Shown piece after piece: positions 1 to 10,498 of a stretch of 64,000 bases of DNA (position 1 is the first letter of the stretch; every line of letters begins with the position of its first letter). The translations under genes and the position numbers were made by a program. The notes beneath the pieces were generated by a model. It saw nothing but the letters and a program-made list of their open reading frames with translations, ran no database searches and was not told the DNA's origin. The stretch spans positions 156,863,955-156,927,954 of the forward strand of contig NC_091122.1 in assembly GCF_040183065.1 (NCBI RefSeq), in the 5' to 3' direction. Origin of the DNA: Periplaneta americana (taxonomy: Eukaryota; Arthropoda; Insecta; Blattodea; Blattidae).

Positions 1-478
1 CAGTGTAAATATTCAGTATTTTATTTAGGCCCAAGACTTTATAATACAATTTCAAACCATTTTCCAAATTTGAAATTTTTTAAAATTGAAACTTTTAAAA
101 AAGAAATTTGTAAAATTATCCATGATATATAATAGTAACAAATGTACTTTTTTTACCTTTTATTTCTATCGACTACATTCATGTTTTTATTGAATATCAC
201 TGGCTTCTGTCGGATTGTCAATTTATATTAAATGTGTATTTTTCTCTCGTTTTCTCTTTCTTCTTTATTCTTGCTCTTGTGTTGTATTTATTGGTTTGAA
301 TTAAGTTACTTACTGTATTTAGTAAACTTTCCTTGTAAATTTTATGTTATATTATTCACTAAGACCACACCGTACACGAGCCTGGCTCTTACGGTAGTGG
401 CTAGAAACATTTTTATTTTATAAATGCAATTGTACTCACTAGGTAGCTAGTGAAAATAAATAAAATAAAAAAATTTAA
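1..478 (+). mobile_element. 3' end of a Jockey/CR1-like LINE
   Basis: The first 130 bases read in one frame as the end of a non-LTR reverse transcriptase ORF: a LGPRLYN block followed by a lysine-rich tail and a stop at about 130. The same GPRLYN motif ends the LINE at 12.5-13.7 kb on the other strand. A 3' UTR follows, with a nested hairpin at 365-400 and an A-rich end (aaataaataaaataaaaaaa) at about 455-474. The element enters from outside the window, so its 5' part is unseen. Clade assignment (Jockey or CR1 group) is inferred from the C-terminal block only. Confidence 0.75.
365..400 (+). other. Nested 3'-UTR hairpin of the LINE
   Basis: Outer stem CCAC-ACCGTA (365-374) pairs with TACGGT-A-GTGG (390-400), with one bulged A. 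The inner stem is GAGC (378-381) with GCTC (385-388). It lies about 55 bases before the A-rich tail, like the hairpins in the other LINE tails of this window. Confidence 0.6.
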
Positions 479-1435
479 GTTTGCTCCCGTCACTTCATGT
501 GACGTGGAAATAAGTTTCCTTCGTTTCAAATCATGTTTAACTAACAGACGAAGAAGGTATGGGTTCGAAAATCTTCGAATGCATGTAGTCATACACTGTA
601 ATGAAATGTACAGAGCAGAACTGTAAATTTGATGTATTTTGCATGTTTGTTTATATATATGCTATAAAATTAGGTGTTTCAACCTATCATAATATTATCA
701 TTATGTTGTTCCAGCCAGGAACCACTTTTATAGCAGACCTGACAGTACCTCTGTGCTGGATGCGGGAGTTTGTTGACATTGAAGTCCGGTCGCTTAGCCA
801 CGTTCAAAGACACAAGTCCCCAAGTTCCGAGCTTTGGTGATTACATGCGACAGACAGCCTATGAAGTAAGGAGACGGAGGAACGGTACTTGGCATGAAAA
901 CTACAACCAGTGGTGGTTCCTGTACTAACATCTTGATCAATCCCGCGGATAAAAATCTCAAGCTTTGCTGTGTCAGTAATGTCACTGCTGTCATCAAGAG
1001 CCAATGAATAATATACGATTTTTCTTGCTTCTTTTTTTAACCTTCCTCTTGAATATAATCAGGAATTTTCTAAATTCTTCTCTCGATACTTGGTCGAGAA
1101 ATTCGTAGTTTTTCAAAATTAAAAACTTCTTATGGACGAGTTATTTAAGCTATTTTAAATATTACTCTTTTGAGAAATTCTGTTCTATTAAAAGGCTTTA
1201 GAGCACGAGATATTTCAAACCCCATCAGGTAGCTAACTTCCTTACATTTATTTATCTCATCTTTCTCTTCCTGGCTATGATTTAAGACATGTCAATTCCT
1301 GGAGTTTAACAGTTCGTTAGCATATAATATTGAATCAGTTTTTCTACAATATTATTATTAATATGGATCAACATTCTTTATTGCAACAGGAAAATTATAA
1401 AACGAGTGTCCATTTGAACAGTCGTCTTCTGTGAC
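479..1435. other. Unassigned spacer
   Basis: No coding block, inverted repeat or known repeat family was recognised. Short open frames at 600-1000 have no recognisable motif and look like chance frames. Confidence 0.4.
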
Positions 1436-1567
1436 CCGAGGTGGTCTTTCATACAGGCAGGTTCGATCCCCGGAAAAGTCGTGATAGAATCTGTAGTGGA
1501 CAATGACCATTGCAGTTTGGGGGGGGGGTACTCTCATTTTCTTCTAGCATTCTAACAACACTCTCAG
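1436..1567 (+). repeat. Fragment of a third SINE family (5' part missing)
   Basis: A B-box-like sequence GGTTCGATCCCCGG sits at 1460-1473. It is followed by a body with gtagtggacaatgacc, a G-run, gtactctcattttc and attctaacaacactctc. This general layout is familiar from arthropod tRNA-derived SINEs. Only the B-box half of the tRNA-like head is visible. It abuts the next SINE. Confidence 0.4.
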
Positions 1568-1821
1568 TCCACACCTGTGGAGTATCGGTTAGCGCGTCTG
1601 GCCACGAAACCAGGTGACCCGGTTTCGATTCCCGGTTGGGGCAAGTTATCTGGTTGAGGTTTTTCTCGGGGTTTTCCCTCAACCCAATATGAGCAAATGC
1701 TGGGTAACTTTCGGTGCTGGACCTCGGACTCATTTCTTCGGCATTATCACCTTCATCTCATTCAGACGTTAAATAACCTAAGATGTTGATAAAGTGTCAT
1801 AAAATAACCTACTAAAAAAAA
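1568..1821 (+). mobile_element. tRNA-derived SINE, family A
   Basis: The tRNA-like head has an A-box-like stretch (ttagcgcgtctggcc) and a B box (ggtttcgattccc, 1620-1632). A body follows (ttatctggttgaggtt, then ccctcaaccc), then the 3' block with ttcagacgttaaataacc and gttgataaagtgtcataaa, and a short A-rich end at 1814-1821. Other copies lie on the minus strand at 34433-34684, 37524-37688 and 41633-41888. Pol III promoters of this type drive SINE transcription, and mobility depends on a LINE enzyme. Confidence 0.85.
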
Positions 1822-2271
1822 GAACACTACCTTCCTACATTTTATCTGTCGTCGGCAATAGTTGTAGACCAAATGGACTGGGGAGAAGTCTTGAGGACAA
1901 TACAAATTTTCGATTTTGATACAGGAAGGGCTTGAACGCCATCTCTCGGACTTGGACAATCACCGCATACATAGGGCATAAAATGGGTCAAAATAAGCAT
2001 CCGTCCTATGTCCAACCGCCTAAAATCGAAGTCGAACCAAGAGAAGTTATGCCTTACGTGTAATTAAATTTAAATTACACTCATGGAAACGGAAATTGTA
2101 AAATCTACTTCGGTTATGGTCATTCAGTGTTATCGTATGATTTAGTTATCTGAATTTTGGCATCTGAAATAACACATATTCAAAATAGACTATAAAAAGG
2201 AGATAATTCTTAAAATTACTATTAGACGAATGCCCGTTCGAACATAAAGTTAAAATAAATTTAAAATTATG
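1822..2271. other. Unassigned spacer
   Basis: AT-rich sequence with no recognised gene or repeat. Confidence 0.35.
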
Positions 2272-2903
2272 TTCGGAAAACGTATTATTTGACTTTCTTG
2301 TGTTAAATGTTACATTACCTCGTTAACATGTTTCAGCCTGCTATTGGCCATCTTCAGAACTGGTTGTTGTTGGTCTTGGCGCCTTTTTGTTTGTGTTTCA
2401 TGTGAGGGTGTGTTTGTGTAGTGTAATGTGGAGTCAAAGAGTGTATGTGTTCTAAAATTGAGTTGTGTGTTGAGAATTTCATTTGGATGTGTTTTTGTGG
2501 TCTGTATATTACGTATTGTTCTAGTGTGTTTAGTTTCTGGCTTTTTGATTGGATTTGTAGAATTTCCATGTCTGTATTGATATCTTTGTAGGTGTGGTTA
2601 GCATTTGTGATGTGTTCTGCATATGCGGAAGTGTTTTTTGTAATTTTGTTATGGCTGTGATGTGTTCTGTGTAAAGTGTTTAAAATGATCTGTCTGTCTG
2701 TCCACAACTCAATTTCAGAACATAAAATCACACACTCTTTGACTCCACACTACAATACACAAACACACCCTCACAGGAAACGCAAACAAAAGGCGCCAAG
2801 ACCAACAACAACCGGTTCTGAAGATGGCCAATAGAAGGCTGAAACATGTTAACGAGGTACTGTAACATTTGACACAAGAAAGTCAAATAAAACGTTTTCC
2901 GAA
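2272..2903 (-). mobile_element. Penelope-like element fragment with inverted terminal arms
   Basis: Two arms of about 200 bp (2272-2467 and 2703-2903) are inverted copies of each other and differ at scattered bases. Between and partly inside them the minus strand encodes the end of a Penelope-type protein. Inverted or partial terminal repeats around a 5'-truncated copy are usual for Penelope-like elements. Each arm carries CTGAAGA ... GAAAC (for example 2818-2824 and 2841-2845) enclosing a GGCC/GGCT stem, and then an ATGTTA/TAACAT stem. This resembles the hammerhead ribozyme core described in Penelope terminal repeats, but the core pairing is imperfect. Confidence 0.65.
2354..2731 (-). pseudogene. 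Penelope-like protein, C-terminal piece of the GIY-YIG region
   Basis: A 125-residue frame holds the signature order AYAEHI...NH.Y.DI...MEIL...LNTLEQYVIY, which matches how the GIY-YIG endonuclease region of Penelope-like proteins ends. In the family the full protein has a reverse transcriptase followed by this nuclease, which nicks target DNA. Here the RT and the GIY-YIG catalytic core are absent, so this is a 5'-truncated relic. The first residues come from the inverted right arm and are not part of the original protein. Recognition is from family memory. Confidence 0.6.
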
Positions 2904-3035
2904 GTAATATAGTGTTAAAAGTAGTGTAATCAAGATGTATAAAAATTATGCCTTTGCCATACATTTATATTTTGGAAACTGTACTCTTCATGTATTTTTC
3001 ATAACACAAGGACAATCAGTAATATAAATCTCGTC

Positions 3036-3400
3036 CATATCTGTGGAGTAACGGTTACCACGTATAACCGCGAAACGAGTGGGCTCGGGTTCAAATTCTG
3101 TTTGGGACAGGTTACCTGATTACGGTTTCTACTGGGGTATTTTCTCAACCAATACAGCAGAATTTTTGAGTGATTTTCGGCGTCGTGCCTCGGACTCATT
3201 TCGCCATCACTAATTCACATATAATCATTCATACCATAGCCGAGGTTAAGTTCGCGGTGCGGTATGCTGTACTTGTACAAGAGCGCAGCCGTTTGGCTAC
3301 AAGTATCATTTACAGAACGGGAGTGGTAAGCGCAATAAACTTCAAGCTGAGGTGCAAGCCTTCGGGTCCCTTCTCCGTAAAAAAGAAAAAAAAAACATAC
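3036..3400 (+). mobile_element. Diverged SINE-A copy with a different 3' tail
   Basis: The head ctgtggagtaacggtta and body (acaggttacctgatta, then ttttctcaacc) match family A but are mutated. After about 3215 the sequence leaves the family A tail and runs through aataaacttcaagctg to an A-rich end (gtaaaaaagaaaaaaaaaac) at about 3378-3400. It is either an old subfamily with another tail or two adjacent repeats. Confidence 0.55.
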
Positions 3401-3564
3401 ATCTCAATCCACTAGAAGTCTTAATAGTCTATTTCATAAAGGTAGGCTATTAACTTACGTAATAAATTTCATTGCCATCTTAGAGAACTTGAACGGAAAA
3501 AATTTAAAAATATATAATTAATTTCGGCGTAGAATCTCTTGCCAATACAGAATCTAGTTTATAT

Positions 3565-4750
3565 TCTAAGATGGAAGGACTGTTGAAAGAAGAGCAGTTA
3601 AGATTCAAGGAGAGAAAAGGTACGAGGGATACAATTGGACTACTACAAACACTCGGCGAAAGATACTTAAAAAAGAATAAAGAAGTGTATACAGTACTGA
3701 GGACCTAGAAAAGGCGTTTGACAGAGTGGATTGGAGTAAACTGATGGGAATCTTGAAGAAGATAGATGTGAATTGGAAAGAGAGATGGGTGTTCAGTAAT
3801 CTCTACATGAAACAACGAATCAAAGTCAGGACAGGAGAAGAAATGTCTGAAGGAAGTGGAATTGGGAGAGGAGTACGTCAAGGATGCCCTTTATCACCTA
3901 CCCTGTTCAACATCTACTTGGAGGATTTAGTGGATAGTAGGGAGGAGTGATAGTAGGAGGAAGAAGAATAAAGTGCATAAGATTTGCTGCTGATATAGTG
4001 TTGTTAGCAGAAGAGGAGATGATATTAAGGGATATGCTACTGGAGCTAAATGACAGCTGTGAGCAGTACGGAATGAAGATAAATGCAAACAAGAAGATCA
4101 TGGTCATATGAAGAAAAATACAGAAGGCAAACCTGCGAATTCTAAATGAGACAGTAGCGCAAGTGGACAGCATCAAATGCTTGGGGTGTACTATAAGCAG
4201 TAACATGAGCTGCTGCCAGGAAGTGAAAAGGAGGATAGCAATGGCAAAGGAAGCTTTAAATAGAAAAATGAGCATTTTCTGCGGACATCTGGAAAAATAA
4301 CTAAAGGAAGAGACTAGTGAAGTGCTTTGTGTGGAGTGTGGCACTGTATGGTGCAGAGACATTGACATTACGACGAAGTGAAGAGGAACGACTAGAAGCA
4401 TTTGAAATGTGGATATGGAGAAGAATGGAACGTGTGGAATGGACAGACAGAATAAGAAATGATACTGTGTTAGAGTGGATGAAGAAAGAATGATGCTGAA
4501 ACTGATCAGGAAGAGGAAAAAGAATTGGTAGGGTCACTGGCTGAGAAGAAACTGCCTACTGAAGGTGTACTGGAAGAAATGATGAACGGGAGGAGTTCGG
4601 GGCAGAAGAAGATATCAGATGATAGATATAGCCTAGGGATCATATGCAGAGACTAAGAGGAAGACAGAAAATAGAAAGACTGGAGAATGTTGAGTTTGCA
4701 GTGAAAGACCTGCCCTTGGGCAGAATACTATGTTTGTATGTATTCATTAA
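3565..4750 (+). pseudogene. RTE-like LINE reverse transcriptase, decayed (family beta, copy 1)
   Basis: RT blocks appear in order but in shifting frames. KGTRDTIGLLQTLGERY is at about 3615-3675. Motif A-like EKAFDRVDW is at about 3705-3735, after a stop. Motif B GVRQGCPLSPTLFNIYLED is at 3870-3928. The catalytic box reads FAAD instead of FADD (3978-3990). NLRILNETVAQVDS follows, and the C-terminus has FEMWIWRRMER and a degraded GHWLRRN-like tail. At least four frame breaks are visible. Copies of the same tail lie at 27755-28110, 51806-52310 and 62108-62350. The clade is inferred. The catalytic change and frame breaks mean it is dead. Confidence 0.8.
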
Positions 4751-5242
4751 TTCATGCGCCATTTTGTATAAATGAATGATCACTTTTACAGTTTTATTAT
4801 ATTCGTATATTCAGGGTTGAAGGTGTTCAACGACAGTTACTTTAAGGGACGAATTCTTGGAATAGTATAAATAGGTAAGTTCTCTACCATTTTGTTCTTT
4901 TAAGCTTAGTTTTAACAGAAATAATTGTTTTACATGATAATTTTTGATCTCATTTAGAGCTTGTATCATAAGTAACTGTTATTACGAGTGAAAGTTTTAG
5001 CGCCCGAGGCGAAACTGAGGGTGATAATTTCCACAAAAGCATAAAATCTGCTTACTCTTGTGTGCTATACAATATTTTATCCATTATTGGTATCTAAATT
5101 TCATTAATGATAACTAAATTAATTTTAATTAGGCCGTTTCTTTGTAATGTGTTCTCTGTGAAGAAGTTAATCTATAAATGAATGGCTTTATGTACGGATT
5201 TTACTGTTGCTAATGTGTTGGTTGTCATGGAGAGAGTGATTT
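4751..5242. other. Unassigned spacer
   Basis: AT-rich, with no recognised coding block. The end of the LINE-beta 3' UTR may extend into its first 30 bases (tgtatgtattcattaattca). Confidence 0.35.
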
Positions 5243-5937
5243 AAAATATTTTGTGCTCGACCATGCCGAAATGTAGTAATTATACACCTGGTAGCAGACC
5301 TTTAATGCATGTCATTAAAGTACACCTACTCATTAAAGGTCAGGTGTTTCAGCCAATGACGACTCAGGTTACAACTGTTCAGCCAATGACAGGTCAGCTT
5401 TCTACCGTTATAAAACCGCAAGTATCGATTATTCTCGGATATGCAATCGAAAGAGAATTAGCGAAAAGTCACGGAGGCTGGAAATCCAATACTGTCGCAG
5501 AAGGTTATGTTCTGTTACTATAATAATTAGCGTTAATTGTAAATAATATTCAAATAAATTCAATTTGTCATCTCGTTTTTCAATGTCGAATTCAATAATC
5601 AAGGTTATATCAAGTTTAACGGGATTACATCAAGGTCAATGACATAATTGTTCCTCGGAAAAAATCAATACTTTCGCGTCTGCGCACATCTCACAATTCA
5701 CGACCTAGAACAAGGTCACTTCCGATCTTGTCAGATACAAATAAAATGTATACATCTGAATAATATCAAGTTAGAAATATGGTTGAGCATAAAAAGTCGT
5801 ATGAAACTCGCCTATAATGGTAATTAAGAAGCTCGTATGAAAATTATGGAACTCGCTTGCGCTCGTTTCATAAACATCCATACTCGCTTCTTAATTACTA
5901 TCATTATAGGCTCGTTGCATAATGTACTATTAATTCG
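5243..5937 (+). repeat. Dispersed repeat carrying a tyrosine-recombinase C-terminus (copy 1)
   Basis: A second copy lies inverted at 16865-17488. The unit starts near ttgtgctcgaccatgccg and its inner end has the inverse, atggttgagcataaa (5774-5789), giving short terminal inverted repeats for a part of about 545 bp. It is followed by a palindrome of about 130 bp (5798-5926) with arms cctataatggtaattaag and cttaattactatcattat. Both parts keep the same order in both copies, so they move or are copied as one unit. Confidence 0.65.
5251..5523 (+). pseudogene. Tyrosine recombinase C-terminal fragment (Crypton/DIRS-like)
   Basis: The end of this 90-residue frame reads GYAIEREL then HGGWKSNTVAEGY. 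In tyrosine recombinases the conserved His/Trp box lies a few residues before the nucleophilic Tyr, and HGGWKS.TVAEGY fits that C-terminal pattern as I know it from Crypton-type elements. The upstream part, with repeated QPMT.Q units, does not look like the catalytic domain. The first Arg and the HxxR box are missing, so it cannot be a full enzyme. The matching segment in the inverted copy (about 17290-17345) keeps the same motif after a frameshift. Confidence 0.5.
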
Positions 5938-6246
5938 TTGCTGTGAATAAAGCCATTGTTTAGCTTGCTAAGGACGATGAAATAAAAACCAGTTGAGATA
6001 CATAAAAATGTTAAATTCAACCATAAATTATTTATCGTCTCTCGTTGCACGAACATTAAAAAATTTCTATTACACATTTACATCTTAAGAAATTTCACTA
6101 CTGTCCGCGTAAGACTATAATACTTTTTTCTTTACCTGAAGATGAAACGTCGACAACTCATATTCAACATCGTGAATTTTGATAATGTAGCCTACAAACT
6201 ATATACATGTCATTGTTATTGTCAATGGGGAAATGGGTGGAGAAAC

Positions 6247-6345
6247 ATTTAAAAGGTCTACACGAAACCGCGTCTTTGCAAGGGATTTGGTGCTCAGGAA
6301 ACTGAATATGTGAGCTCCAAGCCTGTTGGTCACTTCTCTCACACC
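6247..6345. repeat. Dispersed repeat shared with 10645-10745
   Basis: Both sites share tttaaaaggt..., gcgtc.ttgcaagggg-like sequence, and atatgtgagctccaagcctg then ttgg.cact.tctcac. The minus strand of both can be read as a similar peptide (HI.F......PCKDA), which may mean an old coding source. The family was not recognised. Confidence 0.5.
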
Positions 6346-6599
6346 GACACACGATCACAACACTCCTCAATATTATCCATTCCCTCCCACCGAACATCCT
6401 CATATTCATCTTCTTTCACTGTGGCTGTTCCTCGGCTTTGGAATTCCCTACCGAGTAATGTCAGGGACTGTCAGACATCAAACCAATTTAAGAATAGACT
6501 AACGAAATATTTTTCTAACAATTCTTGTTAACAATAATAGCTGTTTCAGATTTCTCAATGTTTGATGGTTATATATCACAGAATAAATATTTTAATTAT

Positions 6600-6634
<35 letters not shown>

Positions 6635-6860
6635 CATCACTATTTCTTACCAATGTTTATTATTGTCACACTAACATTACTTATCCAACTTTCATTATTT
6701 ACTTTCATGTTGTTTTATGGCCTAGATATTAATGTAATAACTATGTAAGCAATTATTTTCAATTAGAATTAGAGTCTGGCTGGGCGGAAGAGAAGGCCTA
6801 CTGGTCTTAGCTCTGCCAGATTAAATAAATAAATTATTATTATTATTATTATTATACTAA
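6346..6860 (+). mobile_element. CR1-like LINE 3' end (copy C1)
   Basis: The coding end reads SIPSHRTSSYSSSFTVAVP then RLWNSLPSNVRDC and stops at about 6531. This is the same block that ends the 920-residue protein at 38.3-41.1 kb. The 3' UTR holds a (TTA)n run at about 6601-6633 and a nested hairpin: outer TCTGGC (6775-6780) with GCCAGA (6815-6820), inner AAGGCC (6793-6798) with GGTCTT (6803-6808). It ends in aaataaataaa plus (TTA)n. It is severely 5'-truncated. Confidence 0.85.
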
Positions 6861-6947
6861 TAAAATAATAAATAACAATACTAATAGTCTAACAAGAATG
6901 ACAAATGTTATTAGTGAAAATAAACATAGTTCGTAAATGAGACGTTT

Positions 6948-7133
6948 CAGAGTGGTATTCATAGACATTTCGCAGCACGCGCTACGAGCGTACTAAGCTA
7001 GCCCCGGCTATCCACTGGTTACTAGTACAGAATTCAAATCATATCCTATCGCTAACACTGGTTTATGAATACGAGAAAAGCTGATCATCCACCGGAAACC
7101 CGCGCTAAAAATGTCTATGAATACGGCCCTAAG
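6948..7133. mobile_element. Palindromic MITE, copy 1
   Basis: The termini are inverted: ggtattcatagacatttcg on the left and aatgtctatgaatac on the right. A near-identical copy lies inverted at 43494-43686 inside a transposase gene. The interior (agccccggctatccactgg, aacactggtttatgaatac) also matches. It has no coding capacity. The superfamily is not decided because the target duplication is unclear. Confidence 0.8.
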
Positions 7134-7939
7134 TGACGTACTCTAGTAGATGTTGCAACGCTACTTCCTTAGTCACGTGTCGAGTTGTGTAACAACAACC
7201 ACTGCTTCGGTAGCTTACTCACTTATTGCACCTCTTCCCCTTTTTTTTCTCCGAGCGAACGTACAATATATTATTTCAACTGTATCTTTTCATGGTAGTG
7301 TTATAAAGCGATATTTTAGCTCAAATTTGACATGAAAAAATTATAAAAAGTATGAACTTCAACAATTTCGATGAACATAAAATATCAAGACTTGTCACTG
7401 TTTGCAAAAATAAAATCCTCATACCAAAAGCATGTGGGATACAAAAAGGATGCCAAGAGATGACAAAGGGTACACTGTATTAAGACAAGATGCGATTGAT
7501 TATGTTGCCTTTATTTACAATTCAAGTCATTTGTTATCACAACAAATTAAAAAAAAACTTCTTCGGAAGCCTTCTTTTCGGTGAGTAGAACTTCGTATCT
7601 CCTCTGCACCCTGTTACACAGCCATCAATGCGTCACACCTGAAACAAATGAAGCAAGAATATTAATATCTCTTCATATTAGAAGACAAAAATTTAGTCTT
7701 AAAGGTAATAAATACAGAAATATATTGTTTCACACCCTGTACAAAAATTCTTCAACTTCAAGTGGATCCAAATTCCATTTATTAAATTATAACAGTTATT
7801 TTAATTCTTTTTATATAGGACAGGAAGTAATCGACAACACCCAAATCAACAATAAATTTAATTAAAAAATGAATACAAAACATCGAAGCAAGTATTTCTT
7901 GGTGCATTTGTTTCACTTTACTAAACCATATACAGATAA
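7134..7939. other. Unassigned spacer, possibly the 5' part of the next element
   Basis: Several short frames exist, but none shows a domain I recognise. It may include eroded sequence of the transposase element that follows. Confidence 0.3.
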
Positions 7940-8240
7940 TTCATAGAGGACGTGGGACTAGAAACTTGTTTGTCACTATAGTTAATGAAAAGTTTCCAAA
8001 TCGGTGGATAGGACGTGGTGGTCCTTGGAGGTGGCCTGCTCGTTCCCCCGACTTGACACCATTACACTTATTTTCTAGGGCACGCTGAAAGATAATGTGC
8101 ATCAGGAAACCCCAACAACAATAGAGTATTACTGAGGCGTGTGCGGTACCTGGGAAAACACTGCGTTCTGTGCAACGCTCTCTTATTCACCGTCTTCACA
8201 TGTGTGTAATTATGAACATGTGCTTAAGTGAAAAAACTTC
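7940..8240 (+). pseudogene. Tc1/mariner-type transposase C-terminal relic
   Basis: One frame reads FPNRWIGRGGP..WPARSPDLTPL, the region around the last catalytic acidic residue in DDE transposases of the IS630-Tc1-mariner group. A related block (RWIDRGGP..WPARSSNLNP) occurs at 43.4 kb. Stops follow, then a shifted frame gives SVQRSLIHRLHMC, matching how such proteins end. The N-terminal DNA-binding and the first catalytic parts are not seen. Non-functional. Confidence 0.65.
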
Positions 8241-8908
8241 CTAATGAGATAATATGTTTATTTTATGATTATTTTTCAGCGCATTTTCTGTGCTAGTTAT
8301 AATATACAAGAATTAATGTTTGTGTTTTCTTTTGACCTTCAGATCACTAGTATTTGGTTTAGGAAAGTGAAATCAATTCTGTTATCAATAATTGAAGGGT
8401 TGATAGCAAAAAGCGGAGAAGTCCAAAATATTACTTTTTGAGAAAACGAAAAAACTGTCCCTCACGTTTCTCATACAATATAATAAACTGATAGGTATTT
8501 CATATAAATCTACCAACTTTGGTAAAAAGTTTAACTGTTCTTTTATATGGTTTCTTGGGAAAAAAAAAACATTTGGACATATTTACTTTTTGCAGAAAAT
8601 TTCATACGTACACATATTAATTGAGAAAAAGTATACGAACACATGTTTCATTCATATTGTCAACTGTATCAACATACAAATACATACTTTATAAGTGTTT
8701 CACTAAATTAAAAACTTAACGATAGAATGATTTTCTGAAGAAGAAGAAGAAGAAAAACAATATGTTATGTTTATATTTTTCTTCTTTCTACATTTGTGTC
8801 CTTGAGCCAGAATTCTTGGCACGAGGTATATCAAGTAGGCTACCGAAAAATAATTATTCTAATAACACAATATACTATGCTCAATAAAAAATTATTATTA
8901 TTAGGCTA

Positions 8909-8945
<37 letters not shown>

Positions 8946-9049
8946 AACAGCTGTTTTCAGAGTCTTGAAATTAGTTTCCCAACATGATTTATATGTTCTT
9001 CATCTTTAACTTTGGCATTTCTTATTTTATCTTCCTTGCCATACTTGCC
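8241..9049. other. Spacer with short simple repeats
   Basis: Contains an aagaagaagaagaag run near 8737-8755 and (TTA)n at about 8907-8942. A 41-bp arm (8388-8428) has an inverted partner at 9872-9912. No gene recognised. Confidence 0.4.
8388..8428 (+). repeat. Left arm of a 41-bp inverted repeat
   Basis: The arm contains attgaagggttgatagcaaa and then cgga.aagtccaaaa. Its reverse complement is found at 9872-9912 with two mismatches. The 1.44 kb between them contains the CR1-like tail C2, which could be a later insertion. Confidence 0.6.
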
Positions 9050-9274
9050 CTCCCACCGAACATCCTCATATTCATCTTTCTTTCACTGTGGCTGTTCCTC
9101 GGCTTTGGAATTCCCTACCGAGTAATGTCAGGGACTGTCAGACATCAAACCAATTTAAGAATAGACTAACGAAATATTTTTCTAACAATTCTTGTTAACA
9201 ATAATAGCCGTTTCAGGTTTCTCAATGTTTAATGGTTATATATATCACAGAATAAATATTTAAATTATCTCATT

Positions 9275-9305
<31 letters not shown>

Positions 9306-9518
9306 CTATTTCTTACCAATGTTTATTATTGTCACACTAACATTACTTATCCAACTTACATTATTTACTTTCATGTTGTTTTATGGTCTAGATATTAATG
9401 TAATAACTATGTAACCAACTATATTCAATTAGAATTAGAGTCTGGCTCGGCGGAAGAGAAGGCCTACTGGCCTTAGCTCTGCCAGATTAAATAAATAAAT
9501 TATTATTATTATTACTAC

Positions 9519-9552
<34 letters not shown>

Positions 9553-9553
9553 C
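9050..9553 (+). mobile_element. CR1-like LINE 3' end (copy C2)
   Basis: Nearly identical to 6385-6860 from cccaccgaacatcctcatat onward, including the end of the protein (with one extra T breaking the frame) and the whole 3' UTR. The internal simple repeat is (TCA)n at about 9270-9304 instead of (TTA)n. Nested hairpin: outer TCTGGC (9441-9446) with GCCAGA (9481-9486), inner AAGGCC (9459-9464) with GGCCTT (9469-9474). The tail is aaataaataaa plus (TTA)n. Confidence 0.85.
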
Positions 9554-10498
9554 TTCAATATTTTGATTATGAACATTTATAAAACCAAATATTTAACCAA
9601 TAACACTGACAATAACATTTAATATGGCGATGAAACAAAAGAAGGCAACACTAATGCCATCTTCATAATATTTTCTATCAAGAACCGAATAAGTTTGTGA
9701 CTTGTCCGTCTTTGGCTAGAAAGACGTTGGACTAATCCGCTTTTTGTAGAAACGTTACATTTTCAAACACTCATCTCAGGGCACAAATCTGGTTTTTGTT
9801 CAAACTTTTTACGTCAATAGATGTCGTTTGAAATGAAGTGAAGAGAACTGTACTATACTCAAAATTTGAATTTTTGGACTTGTCCGATTTTTGCTATCAA
9901 CCCTTCAATTATACCTCTACTTTTCATTTTGAGAGAAAGAATCATGAAAATAATAAACTTTATGTTGAAAGTAATATTTTCTGAATTCGCTAGATATGCT
10001 GTGATGATTTCAGTCATAAATATAATAATCAAGATTGGAATGTCATTGGACTTATGTTTGGTGCGCGAGGAACAATTCCCAAATTTACATTGGAGATCCT
10101 CAGAAAATTAAAGGTTCCTGATAAGACTCTTCAGACAATTGCATCAACCATTTTAAAATCTTCATTGAACATCATCAATCACCATCTCTATTCATCTTTA
10201 TAATATTCAATGTATATTATTTATTTTCAATAAATTTTTATCGTTTTGATAGCTACCAAATCTTGTCGCAAAATATTCATTTTAAAAATCTCATTATGTA
10301 TTTTTTAATATTAATTTACATTTTCTTTTTTGTTCATTTGAATTGATTAGGATGCCGATATTTTAAATCCAAGATTTGAACGGCTATCATTTCGATGATA
10401 TTCTCTCTCCCCTCATTTTGTGAGCACTTGACATGGGTACACTCCTGTGCAAGTTGGTTTTCAATATTTTGTTTCGTTTCGAAAATATTTGTATTATA
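9554..10498. other. Spacer
   Basis: Holds the right arm of the 41-bp inverted repeat (9872-9912), and nothing else that I recognise. The frame at 9866-10111 lacks known motifs. Confidence 0.35.

Noticed and set aside
8815-8827. gaattcttggcacgagg resembles a cDNA-library EcoRI adaptor
   Set aside because: It has two extra T compared with the adaptor I know and lies inside ordinary genomic sequence with no vector around it; probably chance.
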